From: Sulfuricurvum sp.
GTDB lineage: Bacteria; Campylobacterota; Campylobacteria; Campylobacterales; Sulfurimonadaceae
NCBI GenBank assembly: GCA_030696775.1
Contig: JAUYRN010000031.1
Location: forward strand, 62,001-126,000
Length of the DNA stretch: 64,000 bases
Direction: 5' to 3'
Shown: positions 1 to 8,143 of the stretch, piece after piece
How positions within the stretch are numbered: position 1 is the first letter of the stretch
Layout of the letters: every line of letters begins with the position of its first letter
Translations under genes and position numbers: made by a program
Notes under the pieces: model-generated
Database searches by the model: none
What the model saw: the letters and a program-made list of their open reading frames with translations, nothing else
Told to the model about the DNA's origin: nothing

Positions 1-236
1 CAACCGATTTTATGATCAAAGGGGTGAAATTTCGTAATGCCATCTGTTATGAAGCCACACGCGAGGAACTTTATACTCCCGATGCTCGCTATCTCATTGC
101 AACAAGCAACAACGGATGGTTCAAGCCTTCTATTGAGCCTACATTGCAAAATCTTTTAATCCGGTTTTATGCACGAAAAAATAATTCAATGGTGTTTCAT
201 TCCGCCAATGGCGGAGGAAGTGGAGTAGTTTGGTAG
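1..236 (+). CDS. lnt: Apolipoprotein N-acyltransferase, C-terminal end (partial)
   Basis: The reading frame is open from base 3 and runs to the TAG at 234-236, so the 5' part lies outside the window and the ATG at 12 is internal. The visible 77 or so residues carry ICYE, the nitrilase-fold segment that holds the catalytic cysteine of Lnt. This is followed by SNNGWF and by IRFYARKNNSMVFHSANGG, which match the end of the nitrilase domain. Lnt N-acylates the N-terminal cysteine of lipoproteins at the inner membrane. No membrane helices are visible because only the last part of the periplasmic domain is present, and the protein stops soon after that domain without a long C-terminal helix. The gene converges on accC. 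The family call rests on motif spacing only. Confidence 0.72.
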   Translation, partial: TDFMIKGVKFRNAICYEATREELYTPDARYLIATSNNGWFKPSIEPTLQNLLIRFYARKNNSMVFHSANGGGSGVVW

Positions 237-278
237 TAGTTTATTTTATTTATGGTGAGCTTATCGAGCCATGAATCT

Positions 279-299
279 GTCCTTAGACAAGCTAAGGAC
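279..299. terminator. Hairpin between convergent lnt and accC
   Basis: A perfect 8-bp stem, GTCCTTAG (279-286) and CTAAGGAC (292-299), encloses a 5-base loop. It lies between two converging genes and could stop transcription from both sides. Neither side has a long T-run, so intrinsic termination would be weak. Seen directly; the role is inferred. Confidence 0.45.
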
Positions 300-311
300 G
301 AACAGTATCTA

Positions 312-1769
312 TTAGTGTCGAACCGTTAAATTCTTACTATTGATCGCAGCAATCACTTGTTCGATATGCTTCATCTTTGTCTCTTCATCTTCCATATTAT
401 GGATAGCATCAAGATTAAAAGTACTCAATTTAGTATCCAAGTAACCTGTATCCAAGTTTCCAGCTATAAAATCTGGATCACGAACTATTTGACGGTGAAG
501 AGAAATATTCGTAGGTACACCTTCGATGATAAATTCATCCAGCGCACGTCGTGCTTTACGCACAACGTCTTCCCATGTCAATGCAGAAACAATAAGCTTT
601 CCGATCATAGAATCATAGTTTGATGGAATTTGATAGTTGGTATATGCCATACTGTCCAAACGTACACCTGGACCACCTGGAGCTAGATAGTTCGTAATAA
701 GACCCGGTGACGGTACAAATCCAAGTTTTGGATTTTCAGCATTAATACGGAATTCAATAGCATATCCACGGAATTTAATCTCTTCTTGCAAGAAAATAAG
801 TTGATCACCCTCAGCGATTTGAATCATACGTTGGATCAAATCAATCCCTGAAATTGCTTCAGTAACAGGATGCTCAACTTGAACACGGGTATTCATTTCA
901 ATGAAATAAATATTATCGTCTTGGTCAACCAAATATTCGATCGTACCGACACTTTCATATCCGAGTTTGAACATCGCTTTGGTCGAAATACGGTAGAGCT
1001 CACGACGAGTTGTTTCATTTAACAACGGTGATGGAGCAATTTCGATTACTTTTTGATGACGACGTTGAATAGAACAGTCACGATCGCCCAAGTGGACAAC
1101 GTTACCGTATTTATCGGCAACAATTTGGATCTCGATATGACGAGGATTTTTGAGATATTTTTCAATAAATGTTTCACCGCGATTAAAAAATCGTAATGCT
1201 TCATTGGTCGCAGACTCATACATCTCTTTAAAATCTTCCGCTTTTTCAACGATACGCATACCGCGTCCACCTCCACCGAAAGCTGCTTTAATAATTACGG
1301 GGAAACCGATTTCAGTTGCAATTTTTTCCGCTTCTTCAATATTATCAATAGGCTCATCCGTACCAGGAAGCATCGGAACACCTACTGCACGCATAGCTAC
1401 TTTTGATGCCATTTTATCGCCAAAAAGGGCAATATGATCTGCTTTTGGTCCGATAAAAACAATTCCGTTATCCGCGCATGCTTGCGCGAATTCAGCACTC
1501 TCAGAGAGAAAACCATATCCCGGATGAATCGCATCACAATCCGCTTTTTTAGCCAAAGAAATAATACGTTCATAGTCCAAATAAGCGGCGATTGGATCAC
1601 CCATAATCGGATAACACTCATCTGCTTTACGAACCCAGACGCCGTTTACATCTGCTTCAGAAAAAACAACAACACTTTTTTTACCAAGTTCTTTACACGC
1701 ACGTATAATACGCAATGCAATCTCACCGCGGTTTGCAATCAAAATTTTATTGATCGTTTTGTGCTCCAT
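312..1769 (-). CDS. accC: Biotin carboxylase subunit (acetyl-CoA carboxylase AccC or pyruvate carboxylase subunit A type)
   Basis: This enzyme carboxylates biotin on a carrier protein using ATP and bicarbonate. The protein has the N-terminal fold opening KILIANRGEIALR, the ATP-grasp glycine loop GGGGRGM at about residues 165-171, NPRHIEIQ, RDCSIQRRHQK and the active-site strand EMNTRVQVEHPVTE. I chose the ATG at 1769 (MEHKTINK) rather than the ATG four codons upstream because homologues begin here. About 485 residues is longer than typical AccC (near 445) and close to the stand-alone PycA subunit of pyruvate carboxylase. The C-terminal extension is rich in charged residues. No accB or pycB is adjacent, so the partner cannot be decided from the window. 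It is transcribed away from cysK. Confidence 0.9.
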   Translation of the reverse strand: MEHKTINKILIANRGEIALRIIRACKELGKKSVVVFSEADVNGVWVRKADECYPIMGDPIAAYLDYERIISLAKKADCDAIHPGYGFLSESAEFAQACADNGIVFIGPKADHIALFGDKMASKVAMRAVGVPMLPGTDEPIDNIEEAEKIATEIGFPVIIKAAFGGGGRGMRIVEKAEDFKEMYESATNEALRFFNRGETFIEKYLKNPRHIEIQIVADKYGNVVHLGDRDCSIQRRHQKVIEIAPSPLLNETTRRELYRISTKAMFKLGYESVGTIEYLVDQDDNIYFIEMNTRVQVEHPVTEAISGIDLIQRMIQIAEGDQLIFLQEEIKFRGYAIEFRINAENPKLGFVPSPGLITNYLAPGGPGVRLDSMAYTNYQIPSNYDSMIGKLIVSALTWEDVVRKARRALDEFIIEGVPTNISLHRQIVRDPDFIAGNLDTGYLDTKLSTFNLDAIHNMEDEETKMKHIEQVIAAINSKNLTVRH

Positions 1770-1802
1770 CGGATACCCCAAATAATGAATTTTATTGTGA
1801 AA

Positions 1803-1808
1803 ATTATA
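1803..1808 (-). promoter_or_regulatory. -10 element of the accC promoter
   Basis: On the minus strand TATAAT occurs 34 bases upstream of the accC ATG, with TTTATA about 18 bases further upstream as a weak -35. Campylobacterota promoters rely mainly on the -10 element, so this is a plausible sigma-70 start. Confidence 0.5.
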
Positions 1809-1880
1809 CCTAACCTAATATTAAACTATAAAACCTCAATGTAATACTGCTCATTCTATTGTTTTTTTCTTTATTTGGTT

Positions 1881-1886
1881 TATAAT
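1881..1886 (+). promoter_or_regulatory. -10 element of the cysK promoter
   Basis: TATAAT lies 22 bases before the cysK ATG at 1908 and would give a leader of roughly 15 bases carrying the ribosome-binding sequence GGGGA. No convincing -35 hexamer is visible. Because it lies downstream of an upstream TTG in the same frame, it supports the ATG as start. Confidence 0.5.
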
Positions 1887-1907
1887 AAGAAAAAAAATGG
1901 GGAATTC

Positions 1908-2831
1908 ATGAATATCGCCGCCAACATCACCGAACTTATCGGAAATACTCCCCTTGTGCACCTTAATGTTCCGTCTAAAACTTCAGGTGCAACGATTTTA
2001 GGCAAATGTGAATTTATGAACCCTACCAGTTCTGTTAAAGATCGTATTGGATTTAATATGATTAAAACAGCAATGGATGAAGGTAAAATTACTAAAGAGA
2101 CCTTGATAATAGAGCCCACCAGCGGTAATACCGGTATTGCACTTGCTTCTATTTGTGCTGCTTTGGGACTTAAGCTCACCCTCACCATGCCGGAATCCAT
2201 GAGTATCGAACGACGTAACCTCCTCTATGCTCTCGGAGCCAATCTCGTTTTGACACCCGCGTCTCAAGGGATGAAAGGGGCTATCGATGAAGCTAATCAT
2301 TTAAATAACACTACACCAAACTCCATTGTTTTACAACAATTTTCCAATCCTGCCAATCCACAGATTCATCGTGAAACAACAGCACAAGAAATCTTACGTG
2401 ATACCGATGGGAAAGTAGATATTTTTGTGGCAGCTGTAGGCACAGGCGGGACGATTACGGGAACAGGTGAAGCACTACGTGCTGTTTTACCCAATGTTCA
2501 GATCATAGCCGTTGAGCCAAAAGACTCATCCGTCCTCTCAGGCGGAAAAGCAGGTCCTCACAAGATTCAAGGGATAGGAGCAGGCTTTATTCCAGATATA
2601 CTGAATACTGCTCTCTACAATGAAGTCGTTATGGTTAGCAATGAAGATGCTATTGCAACAGCTAAAAAACTTGCTCGCGAAGAAGGAATCCTCGTAGGTA
2701 TCTCAGCAGGTGCGAATGTTTACGCCGCTATCCAAATAGCTTCTCGTCCCCAAAACAAAGGCAAAATCGTTGTTACCGTCCTTTGTGATACTGCAGAACG
2801 TTACTTAAGTACAGCACTGTTTGAAGCCTAA
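1908..2831 (+). CDS. cysK: Cysteine synthase (O-acetylserine sulfhydrylase)
   Basis: This is a PLP enzyme that makes cysteine from O-acetylserine and sulfide in the cytoplasm. NPTSSVKDRIG contains the Schiff-base lysine, PTSGNTGIALA is the substrate-binding loop, and GTGGTITGTGE binds the PLP phosphate. At 307 residues the length is normal for CysK/CysM. The ATG at 1908 is preferred over the TTG at 1875 because it has GGGGA just upstream and the usual N-terminus NITELIGNTPLV. It overlaps the following aminotransferase-like gene by 11 bases, so the two are probably cotranslated. CysK and CysM (which can also use thiosulfate) cannot be separated by eye. Confidence 0.95.
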   Translation: MNIAANITELIGNTPLVHLNVPSKTSGATILGKCEFMNPTSSVKDRIGFNMIKTAMDEGKITKETLIIEPTSGNTGIALASICAALGLKLTLTMPESMSIERRNLLYALGANLVLTPASQGMKGAIDEANHLNNTTPNSIVLQQFSNPANPQIHRETTAQEILRDTDGKVDIFVAAVGTGGTITGTGEALRAVLPNVQIIAVEPKDSSVLSGGKAGPHKIQGIGAGFIPDILNTALYNEVVMVSNEDAIATAKKLAREEGILVGISAGANVYAAIQIASRPQNKGKIVVTVLCDTAERYLSTALFEA

Positions 2832-3402
2832 CGTATTTTTAGAGACCATATTGTGCAATGAGGGAGTTGCTCAGCATCTCTCTTATCATCAACAGCGATT
2901 GGATCTAACGTTACAAAAATTTAATCTTCACGCACACTATAATCTTTCAGAACTTATAGCTCCGCCTGATGATACGCAGTACCGATGTCGTTTTTTATAT
3001 GATGACGTAAATTATAGTATTGAATATCATCTCTATATTCCAAAAAAAATCACCTCACTGCGTTTAATTCAGGACAATACTCTAGAATATTCATCGAAAT
3101 ATGCCTATCGAGACGGGTTAAATAAACTCTTTGCCGCGCGTAACGGATGTGACGATGTGCTCATAATTAAAAATAATTACCTCACTGACACCACAATAGC
3201 CAACATTGCTCTTTTTATTAATAATCAATGGCTGACTCCGGAAATACCTCTGCTTGAGGGAACGACACGTTCACGACTGATTTATGAGGGGAAAATAATT
3301 CCTGCCAATATAACTATTTCAGATGCTCTTAAGGCACCAAAAATAGCCCTTATGAATGCTATGACAGGCTTCATTGAGATGGAAAATGGTATAATCCAAT
3401 AA
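2821..3402 (+). CDS. Short class IV aminotransferase-like protein (possible aminodeoxychorismate lyase)
   Basis: The protein has 193 residues and starts at a TTG inside the end of cysK. The pattern resembles fold-type IV PLP enzymes: an N-terminal FLETILCNEG, a central SSKYAYRDGLNKLFA where the PLP lysine would be expected, DDVLIIKNNYLTDTTIANIA resembling the family segment with conserved E/N and T, and LEGTTRSRLI resembling G.TR..LL. It is clearly shorter than canonical PabC (about 270 residues) and lacks part of the N-terminal domain. A role in 4-aminobenzoate formation for folate is possible, and folK lies elsewhere in the window. Assignment as PabC is inferred; a branched-chain or D-amino-acid aminotransferase relative is an alternative. 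Confidence 0.6.
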   Translation: MKPNVFLETILCNEGVAQHLSYHQQRLDLTLQKFNLHAHYNLSELIAPPDDTQYRCRFLYDDVNYSIEYHLYIPKKITSLRLIQDNTLEYSSKYAYRDGLNKLFAARNGCDDVLIIKNNYLTDTTIANIALFINNQWLTPEIPLLEGTTRSRLIYEGKIIPANITISDALKAPKIALMNAMTGFIEMENGIIQ

Positions 3403-3426
3403 ACATAAAAAAATAGGTTAAACAAC

Positions 3427-3891
3427 ATGCTATACGATATTATAAAAAGCTCTTCTTTCGCCAGACTCATGGAAAACCATGTTCGTGAAATGCTCATTTA
3501 TCTATTCGAAAATGATCAAAATTTCGGGATCTTATGCAAAATCGAAGCGGTTACCTTTGATCCGATTCTCCCCAAAGAAATAGCAGATGAATTTAGAGCT
3601 ATGACACTCTTTTTTCTTGCAGGATACACCTTTGAAAGTGCTCGAATTGATCATGATGTTTTAATTTTTGAAGCAGGATTTGGTCAGGAAAATATTGGCA
3701 GTTTCGTAAGCGTTCCTCTTATATCAATTGTCCAAGTAATTATTGATGATACCCCGGCTTTTGTCAATCTAGCGCTACCACATGAGAAAGTAATGCCCGT
3801 AAACAGTGAAAAAAATGAAGGTGTTCAAAATTCAATGAGTGCCTTTCTTACAAATCCTGAAAACCAGAAATTTTTAAATAAGAAACAATAA
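3427..3891 (+). CDS. Small protein with SspB-like (ClpXP adaptor) pattern
   Basis: The protein has 154 residues and no signal peptide or membrane segment. Residues about 45-115 follow the pattern of the SspB adaptor fold: a proline-preceded strand, then SARIDHDVLIFEAGFG, then a glycine-rich turn, then SVPLISIVQVIIDD. In classical SspB the same place reads F.ARFGG....V.VPL.A.L.I. A hydrophilic tail with acidic stretches follows, also as in SspB, where the tail tethers the substrate to ClpX. The gene follows the cysK pair after 24 bases and is the last rightward gene before a convergent LysR gene. The family link is my inference from a weak pattern and could be wrong; otherwise it is a conserved hypothetical protein. 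Confidence 0.55.
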   Translation: MLYDIIKSSSFARLMENHVREMLIYLFENDQNFGILCKIEAVTFDPILPKEIADEFRAMTLFFLAGYTFESARIDHDVLIFEAGFGQENIGSFVSVPLISIVQVIIDDTPAFVNLALPHEKVMPVNSEKNEGVQNSMSAFLTNPENQKFLNKKQ

Positions 3892-4011
3892 GCTATTTTA
3901 AAATTGTAGCGCGGTTCATCTGATGTCTGAACGCATACCGCTGAGAAGTAGAAAAGCTCTAAGTGCATAACTAGAGTTAGAATAGCTAGAAGGGCTTTGC
4001 CTCCTAACAGA
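3892..4011. other. Hairpin-rich intergenic segment between convergent genes
   Basis: This 120-base space contains nested complementary segments. AGCTATT (3892-3898) and AATAGCT near 3982-3988 could close a multi-branched fold. Inside are GTTCA with TGAAC around 3917-3935 and CTCTA with TAGAG around 3957-3976, followed by AGG with CCT in the last part. No gene was recognised. It may only serve as a bidirectional terminator. Confidence 0.4.
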
Positions 4012-4911
4012 TTATAATTTTAGACCCAATAAATAGGTAACAACATTATCAATAAATGCATCGTGCTTACGCTCTTTGCTGTAAACAATGTAGAATTTAC
4101 GTTTGATTTTAAAGTTTTTGATACGCGCTTCAAATAATCTTCCCTCTTCCACCTCATCTTGAATAACATGACGAGAAATTACTGATACAACAGGGCGTTC
4201 AGCGCTTTTAGGAGAACGAAGAATCGTCTCTTTAATCGCGGTAGAGCTTGCAACTACACCGATAACACTGAATCCAGAGCACTCAACTCCAATTTCTTCA
4301 AAGACTTCTGACGTAAGCTTTCGAGTATGAGAGTTTTCATCGCGACAAATCCAATCAAATTTATATAAATCCTCTTTACGAAGCTGTTTAGGAATAGGTT
4401 GATTGGAAAAAACGACCAATTCATCTTCTTCCCATTCACGATAAATAAGGCCTTCTTTCATAACAGGTGATTCAATCAGTGCAATATCAATTTTTTTATC
4501 AATCAACTGATCAATAATTTCTTCAGAAAAAGCAACACGAATATGAACTTCATTGTTAATTTTCTCTTTTAATGCAGCGAGATACGTTGGAAGAACATAA
4601 TTTCCAATCGCGTATGATGCCCCAACAATAAAGGTAAATTCTTTATTGATAATTTTTAGTAAATCTTTTTCACTGCTGAGAATGGCTTTTTCAAGTCGTA
4701 TAGCAATGCGATAAAGATCCTCACCTTCTTTTGTAAGTTTAATCCCATTTTTCTTTCGCTCAACAACACGTGTATCAAGATAATCTTCTATAAATTTAAT
4801 CTGTTGCGTTACCGCAGGCTGTGAAATTCCGAGTTTAGCAGATGCTTTTGAAAAGCTTTTTTCTTTAACCACGGTCAAGAACGTCAATAGTTTTGCAAAG
4901 TCTTTTAACAT
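4012..4911 (-). CDS. LysR family transcriptional regulator
   Basis: The protein has 299 residues, typical for the family. The N-terminal winged helix-turn-helix is clear: LLTFLTVVKEKSFSKAS followed by AKLGISQPAVTQQIK at about residues 26-40, then the linker helix. The rest resembles the two-lobed periplasmic-binding-protein effector domain, starting near FTFIVGASYAIGNYVLPTY. It is divergent from the helicase gene at 5049 with 130-odd bases between them. A ribosome-binding sequence TAGGAA precedes the ATG. Target genes and effector cannot be told from the sequence; LysR proteins often act on a divergent neighbour, but a helicase is an unlikely target. Confidence 0.88.
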   Translation of the reverse strand: MLKDFAKLLTFLTVVKEKSFSKASAKLGISQPAVTQQIKFIEDYLDTRVVERKKNGIKLTKEGEDLYRIAIRLEKAILSSEKDLLKIINKEFTFIVGASYAIGNYVLPTYLAALKEKINNEVHIRVAFSEEIIDQLIDKKIDIALIESPVMKEGLIYREWEEDELVVFSNQPIPKQLRKEDLYKFDWICRDENSHTRKLTSEVFEEIGVECSGFSVIGVVASSTAIKETILRSPKSAERPVVSVISRHVIQDEVEEGRLFEARIKNFKIKRKFYIVYSKERKHDAFIDNVVTYLLGLKL

Positions 4912-4942
4912 AATAATTCCTATAAGTAAAATATATGTAGGT

Positions 4943-4948
4943 ATTATA
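4943..4948 (-). promoter_or_regulatory. -10 element upstream of the LysR gene
   Basis: Minus-strand TATAAT lies about 32 bases before the LysR start. It would put the transcript start near 4936. No good -35 is seen. Confidence 0.45.
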
Positions 4949-5009
4949 ACCCATAATTATGAACCTGGCAAGCTGTTGTCATTTTTTTCATACTTTGGTA
5001 AAAATTGGC

Positions 5010-5015
5010 TATAAT
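5010..5015 (+). promoter_or_regulatory. -10 element upstream of uvrD
   Basis: TATAAT lies 39 bases before the ATG at 5049. Because it falls downstream of an in-frame ATG at 4959, it argues that the helicase does not begin at 4959. Confidence 0.45.
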
Positions 5016-5048
5016 AAAACATCTAATGCTATGAAGGCTCGTTCGGAT

Positions 5049-7097
5049 ATGGATAAAATTTTTGATAGTCTCAATGATGCTCAACGATCGGCAGTTGAGA
5101 CGATTGATGGTCCTTTACTCATCCTAGCAGGCGCAGGAAGCGGAAAAACTAAAACCATTACCTCACGTCTCGCTTACCTGCTCGATTCCGTAGGTGTCCC
5201 CTCCAGCCAAACACTCACCCTGACGTTTACCAACAAGGCTGCCAAAGAGATGCGAGAGCGTGCCATGGGGCTTATCTCTCAAAATAGTTATCCACCGCTG
5301 CTGTGTACCTTTCATAAGTTCGGCTTATTGTTTTTAAAATTTCATATTCATCTGCTGGGTCGAAGCAATACTTTTGTCGTGATTGACAGTGATGACAAGA
5401 AAAAGATTCTCAAAAAAATCAATGCAGATCTACCCACCGCACTTGTTGCCAGTGAAATTTCTCGTTATAAAAATTCATTGATCGATCCCAAAGAAGCTTA
5501 TGCCCAAGCTGAACTCACTAACTACAAACATATCGCTAAAATCTACGAAGAATACCAAGCCTATTTATTGGATAATAATTTAGTTGACTTTGATGATCTT
5601 CTCTGCCTTACGTACAAACTACTCGACGAAAACGATGAACTTTGTACTCAAACCAGTGAAAAATATCGCTACATTATGATTGACGAGTACCAAGATACCA
5701 ATGAACTGCAACTGCGGTTGCTGCAAAAACTCTGCTCTACTCACAATAATCTCTGCGTCGTCGGTGATGATGACCAGAGTATCTACGGATGGCGCGGAGC
5801 GCATGTTCGTAATATTTTAGAGTTTGACCAAGATTTTCCCAACACCACCATTGTCAAACTCGAGCATAACTACCGTTCTACGCAAGCTATTCTTACTGTT
5901 GCCAATTCCCTTATTGAACACAATCGATCCCGATTGGGAAAAACTCTTATTGCCACCAAACCTAGCGGTGAGGATGTCAAAGTCCTCAGCGCACATGATG
6001 AGACTGAAGAGTCTCAAAAAGTAGCAAAAGAGATTCGTCGACTCTTAGACAGTGGCGTACGCGCTAATGAAATTGCGGTACTCTACCGAATCAATGCTCT
6101 GAGCCGTTCTCTTGAAGAGGGGCTAAACCGTGCCGGAGTTGCCTACAAACTCGTAGGTGGATTACGCTTTTATGATCGTGCCGAAGTTAAAGACCTAATC
6201 AGCTATTTACGTGTTATCACCAATGTTCATGACAACTTTTCCCTCAAACGCATTATCAACAAACCCAAAAGAGGCTTGGGAAAAGCAACCATCGAAAAAC
6301 TTGAACTCTCTGCAATGGCTGCCAGTAAATCAATGTTCGAATTTATTGACACCTTGTCTGATGGTGAGCTAGAAAGCCTTGCACGTAAAAAAAGCGTCAG
6401 TGAATTACGCAGTTTTATCCGTGAAATCGTCGAATTACGGGATATTGCCGAAGAAGCCATTTACCAATTTATCGATCAACTTGAAAATCGTTTCAAAATC
6501 AAGGAAACACTCAAAGGGCTACCCGATGAAGCGGATAAAATTTCCAATGTGGATGAATTTTACGGTCTCTTCCGCGATTACATCAAACAAAATCCTGAGG
6601 CTTCAGTCGCCGAATTTCTAAACGACATTACTCTCCAAAGTGATCAAGATCAAGTGGAAGGGGAGAGTATCTATATTATGAGCATTCACGCTTCAAAAGG
6701 GTTGGAATTTGAACATCTTTTTGTCATCGGAATGGAAGAGGGATTTTTGCCGCTAATCGGTGATGGAAGTGATCTTGAAGAAGAACGTCGCCTTGGATAC
6801 GTTGCCTTTACCCGCGCTAAGAGCAATCTAACTTTGTCAAGTGTCAACAGCCGTTTTTACAAAGGCCGTCGAACAGAACTGCAAAAAAGCCGCTTTATCA
6901 ATGAAGCTGGTCTGTGTGAGGGATCCCTCATTTTGGAAAAAAACACTGCCTATAAAAAAGGCGATTTAGTACGTCATAAAATATTCGGTGCCGGACGTGT
7001 CGAGGGTGTAAGCAAGTCAGGACGTGAGTTTAAACTTCTCATCAACTTTGGTGGCAACAAACGTGATATACTAGCCTCCTTTGTGGAGAAACTCTAA
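5049..7097 (+). CDS. uvrD: UvrD/PcrA-type superfamily 1 DNA helicase
   Basis: This is a 3'-5' DNA helicase of the UvrD/Rep/PcrA group, acting in repair and replication-fork maintenance. Motif I is AGAGSGKTKT, motif II IDEYQDTN, motif III VVGDDDQSIYGWRGA, motif IV LEHNYRST, motif V SIHASKGLEFEHLFV and motif VI YVAFTRAK. The C-terminal VRHKIFGAGRV segment is the Tudor-like domain of UvrD and PcrA rather than Rep. I chose the ATG at 5049 (MDKIFDSLNDAQ, 682 residues) since homologues start with this Q-motif region; ATGs at 5031 and 4959 are in frame. It abuts truB, whose TTG follows the stop directly, and leads a rightward operon. Confidence 0.93.
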   Translation: MDKIFDSLNDAQRSAVETIDGPLLILAGAGSGKTKTITSRLAYLLDSVGVPSSQTLTLTFTNKAAKEMRERAMGLISQNSYPPLLCTFHKFGLLFLKFHIHLLGRSNTFVVIDSDDKKKILKKINADLPTALVASEISRYKNSLIDPKEAYAQAELTNYKHIAKIYEEYQAYLLDNNLVDFDDLLCLTYKLLDENDELCTQTSEKYRYIMIDEYQDTNELQLRLLQKLCSTHNNLCVVGDDDQSIYGWRGAHVRNILEFDQDFPNTTIVKLEHNYRSTQAILTVANSLIEHNRSRLGKTLIATKPSGEDVKVLSAHDETEESQKVAKEIRRLLDSGVRANEIAVLYRINALSRSLEEGLNRAGVAYKLVGGLRFYDRAEVKDLISYLRVITNVHDNFSLKRIINKPKRGLGKATIEKLELSAMAASKSMFEFIDTLSDGELESLARKKSVSELRSFIREIVELRDIAEEAIYQFIDQLENRFKIKETLKGLPDEADKISNVDEFYGLFRDYIKQNPEASVAEFLNDITLQSDQDQVEGESIYIMSIHASKGLEFEHLFVIGMEEGFLPLIGDGSDLEEERRLGYVAFTRAKSNLTLSSVNSRFYKGRRTELQKSRFINEAGLCEGSLILEKNTAYKKGDLVRHKIFGAGRVEGVSKSGREFKLLINFGGNKRDILASFVEKL

Positions 7098-7919
7098 TTG
7101 AATCGTCTTTTTGTAGCCTATAAGCCCGCAGGGATAAGTTCCAATCATTTTTTAGGACGAATAAAACGTCGATATGGCGTTAAAAAAGCTGGTTTTTCAG
7201 GAACCCTTGACCCGTTTGCAAAAGGAGTTTTAATTGTCGCTTTTGGTAATCACGGCCGCCTCTTTCGTTTTTTAAACAAAACACCTAAACGCTATCGTGC
7301 GACTCTGTGGCTGGGTGCATATTCCCCAACATTGGACATCGAAGGCGTAGAGGAGATTGATACTCTGGAGGCTTTTCCTATTGAAAAAGTAGAAGCTATT
7401 ATTGCTTCACTTCAAGGTGAACTCAGCTATCTCCCCCCCAAATTCAGCGCAAAACGACTCAATGGAAAACGAGCGTATGAGTTTGCAAGAGCCGGTATTG
7501 AAGTTGAGCTCAAAACAATTACCTCTACCATCCATGAGATAAGAATGCTTCATTATTGCCATCCTTTTGTCACATTTGAAGCAAGTGTTTCCGAAGGAAG
7601 CTATATTCGTTCACTGGGTGAAATGATTGCAGATGCACTGGGATGTTCAGGCTCACTTAGCGCATTAGAACGCTTGAGTGAAGGACAATTTGTATTCGAT
7701 AATGAAAAGGCAATCGATATCAAAACTGGACTTGGTATCCCCAAAAATAGGTATAATGGCATGAAAGAAACCGTTCTTTTAGGTCAACCGCTGGATCGTG
7801 CACTGTTTGACAATGATACTAATGGCACCTATTGGATTGATAACGATGAAACAATCTCCATCATTGAGATTGCAGACGATAAGGTTCACTATATTCTCAA
7901 TAAGGTTGAGGCATGCTAA
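7098..7919 (+). CDS. truB: tRNA pseudouridine-55 synthase
   Basis: TruB converts uridine 55 in the T-loop of tRNAs to pseudouridine. The family signature GFSGTLDPFAKGVL, with the catalytic aspartate in TLDP, is at about residues 32-45. Later YLPPKFSAKRLNGKRAYEFAR and SVSEGSYIRSLGEMIA segments match the conserved core. At 273 residues it is slightly short and without an extended PUA domain. The start is TTG immediately after the helicase stop, and the end overlaps csrA by 7 bases, so translation is coupled on both sides. Confidence 0.93.
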   Translation: MNRLFVAYKPAGISSNHFLGRIKRRYGVKKAGFSGTLDPFAKGVLIVAFGNHGRLFRFLNKTPKRYRATLWLGAYSPTLDIEGVEEIDTLEAFPIEKVEAIIASLQGELSYLPPKFSAKRLNGKRAYEFARAGIEVELKTITSTIHEIRMLHYCHPFVTFEASVSEGSYIRSLGEMIADALGCSGSLSALERLSEGQFVFDNEKAIDIKTGLGIPKNRYNGMKETVLLGQPLDRALFDNDTNGTYWIDNDETISIIEIADDKVHYILNKVEAC

Positions 7920-8143
7920 TACTTTCACGAAAGCTTGATGAATCCATCCTTATTGGGGATTCAATAACGATTAAAGTAGTCGCCATCGATAAAGGAGTTG
8001 TTAAACTCGGTATTGATGCTCCAACGAACATTCGAGTACTACGAAGTGAACTCATCCGCGCAGTGGAAGATTCCAATAGAGCAGCTTCCGCTGAACATGA
8101 TGAATCCCTCTTGCATCAACTTGCCCAAAAATTTAAACTATGA
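7913..8143 (+). CDS. csrA: Carbon storage regulator CsrA
   Basis: CsrA is a small dimeric RNA-binding protein that blocks translation of target mRNAs. In Campylobacterota it acts mainly on flagellin mRNA and is antagonised by FliW. The sequence starts MLILSRKLDESILIGDSI and continues to IRVLRSELI, the RNA-binding strand with the key arginine retained; the usual histidine before it is leucine here. At 76 residues it is typical for the phylum. It overlaps truB by 7 bases and ispE by 4 bases. FliW is not in the window, but many flagellar genes are. Confidence 0.95.
   Translation: MLILSRKLDESILIGDSITIKVVAIDKGVVKLGIDAPTNIRVLRSELIRAVEDSNRAASAEHDESLLHQLAQKFKL

Noticed and set aside
1434-1844. 136-codon plus-strand frame opposite accC
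   Set aside because: It is a shadow of the biotin carboxylase gene, with no ribosome-binding site and no recognisable domain.
3905-3945. tRNA-like or degenerate tRNA sequence in the 3.9-kb gap
   Set aside because: Hairpins exist, but no acceptor stem, T-loop consensus or anticodon arm of correct spacing could be found on either strand.
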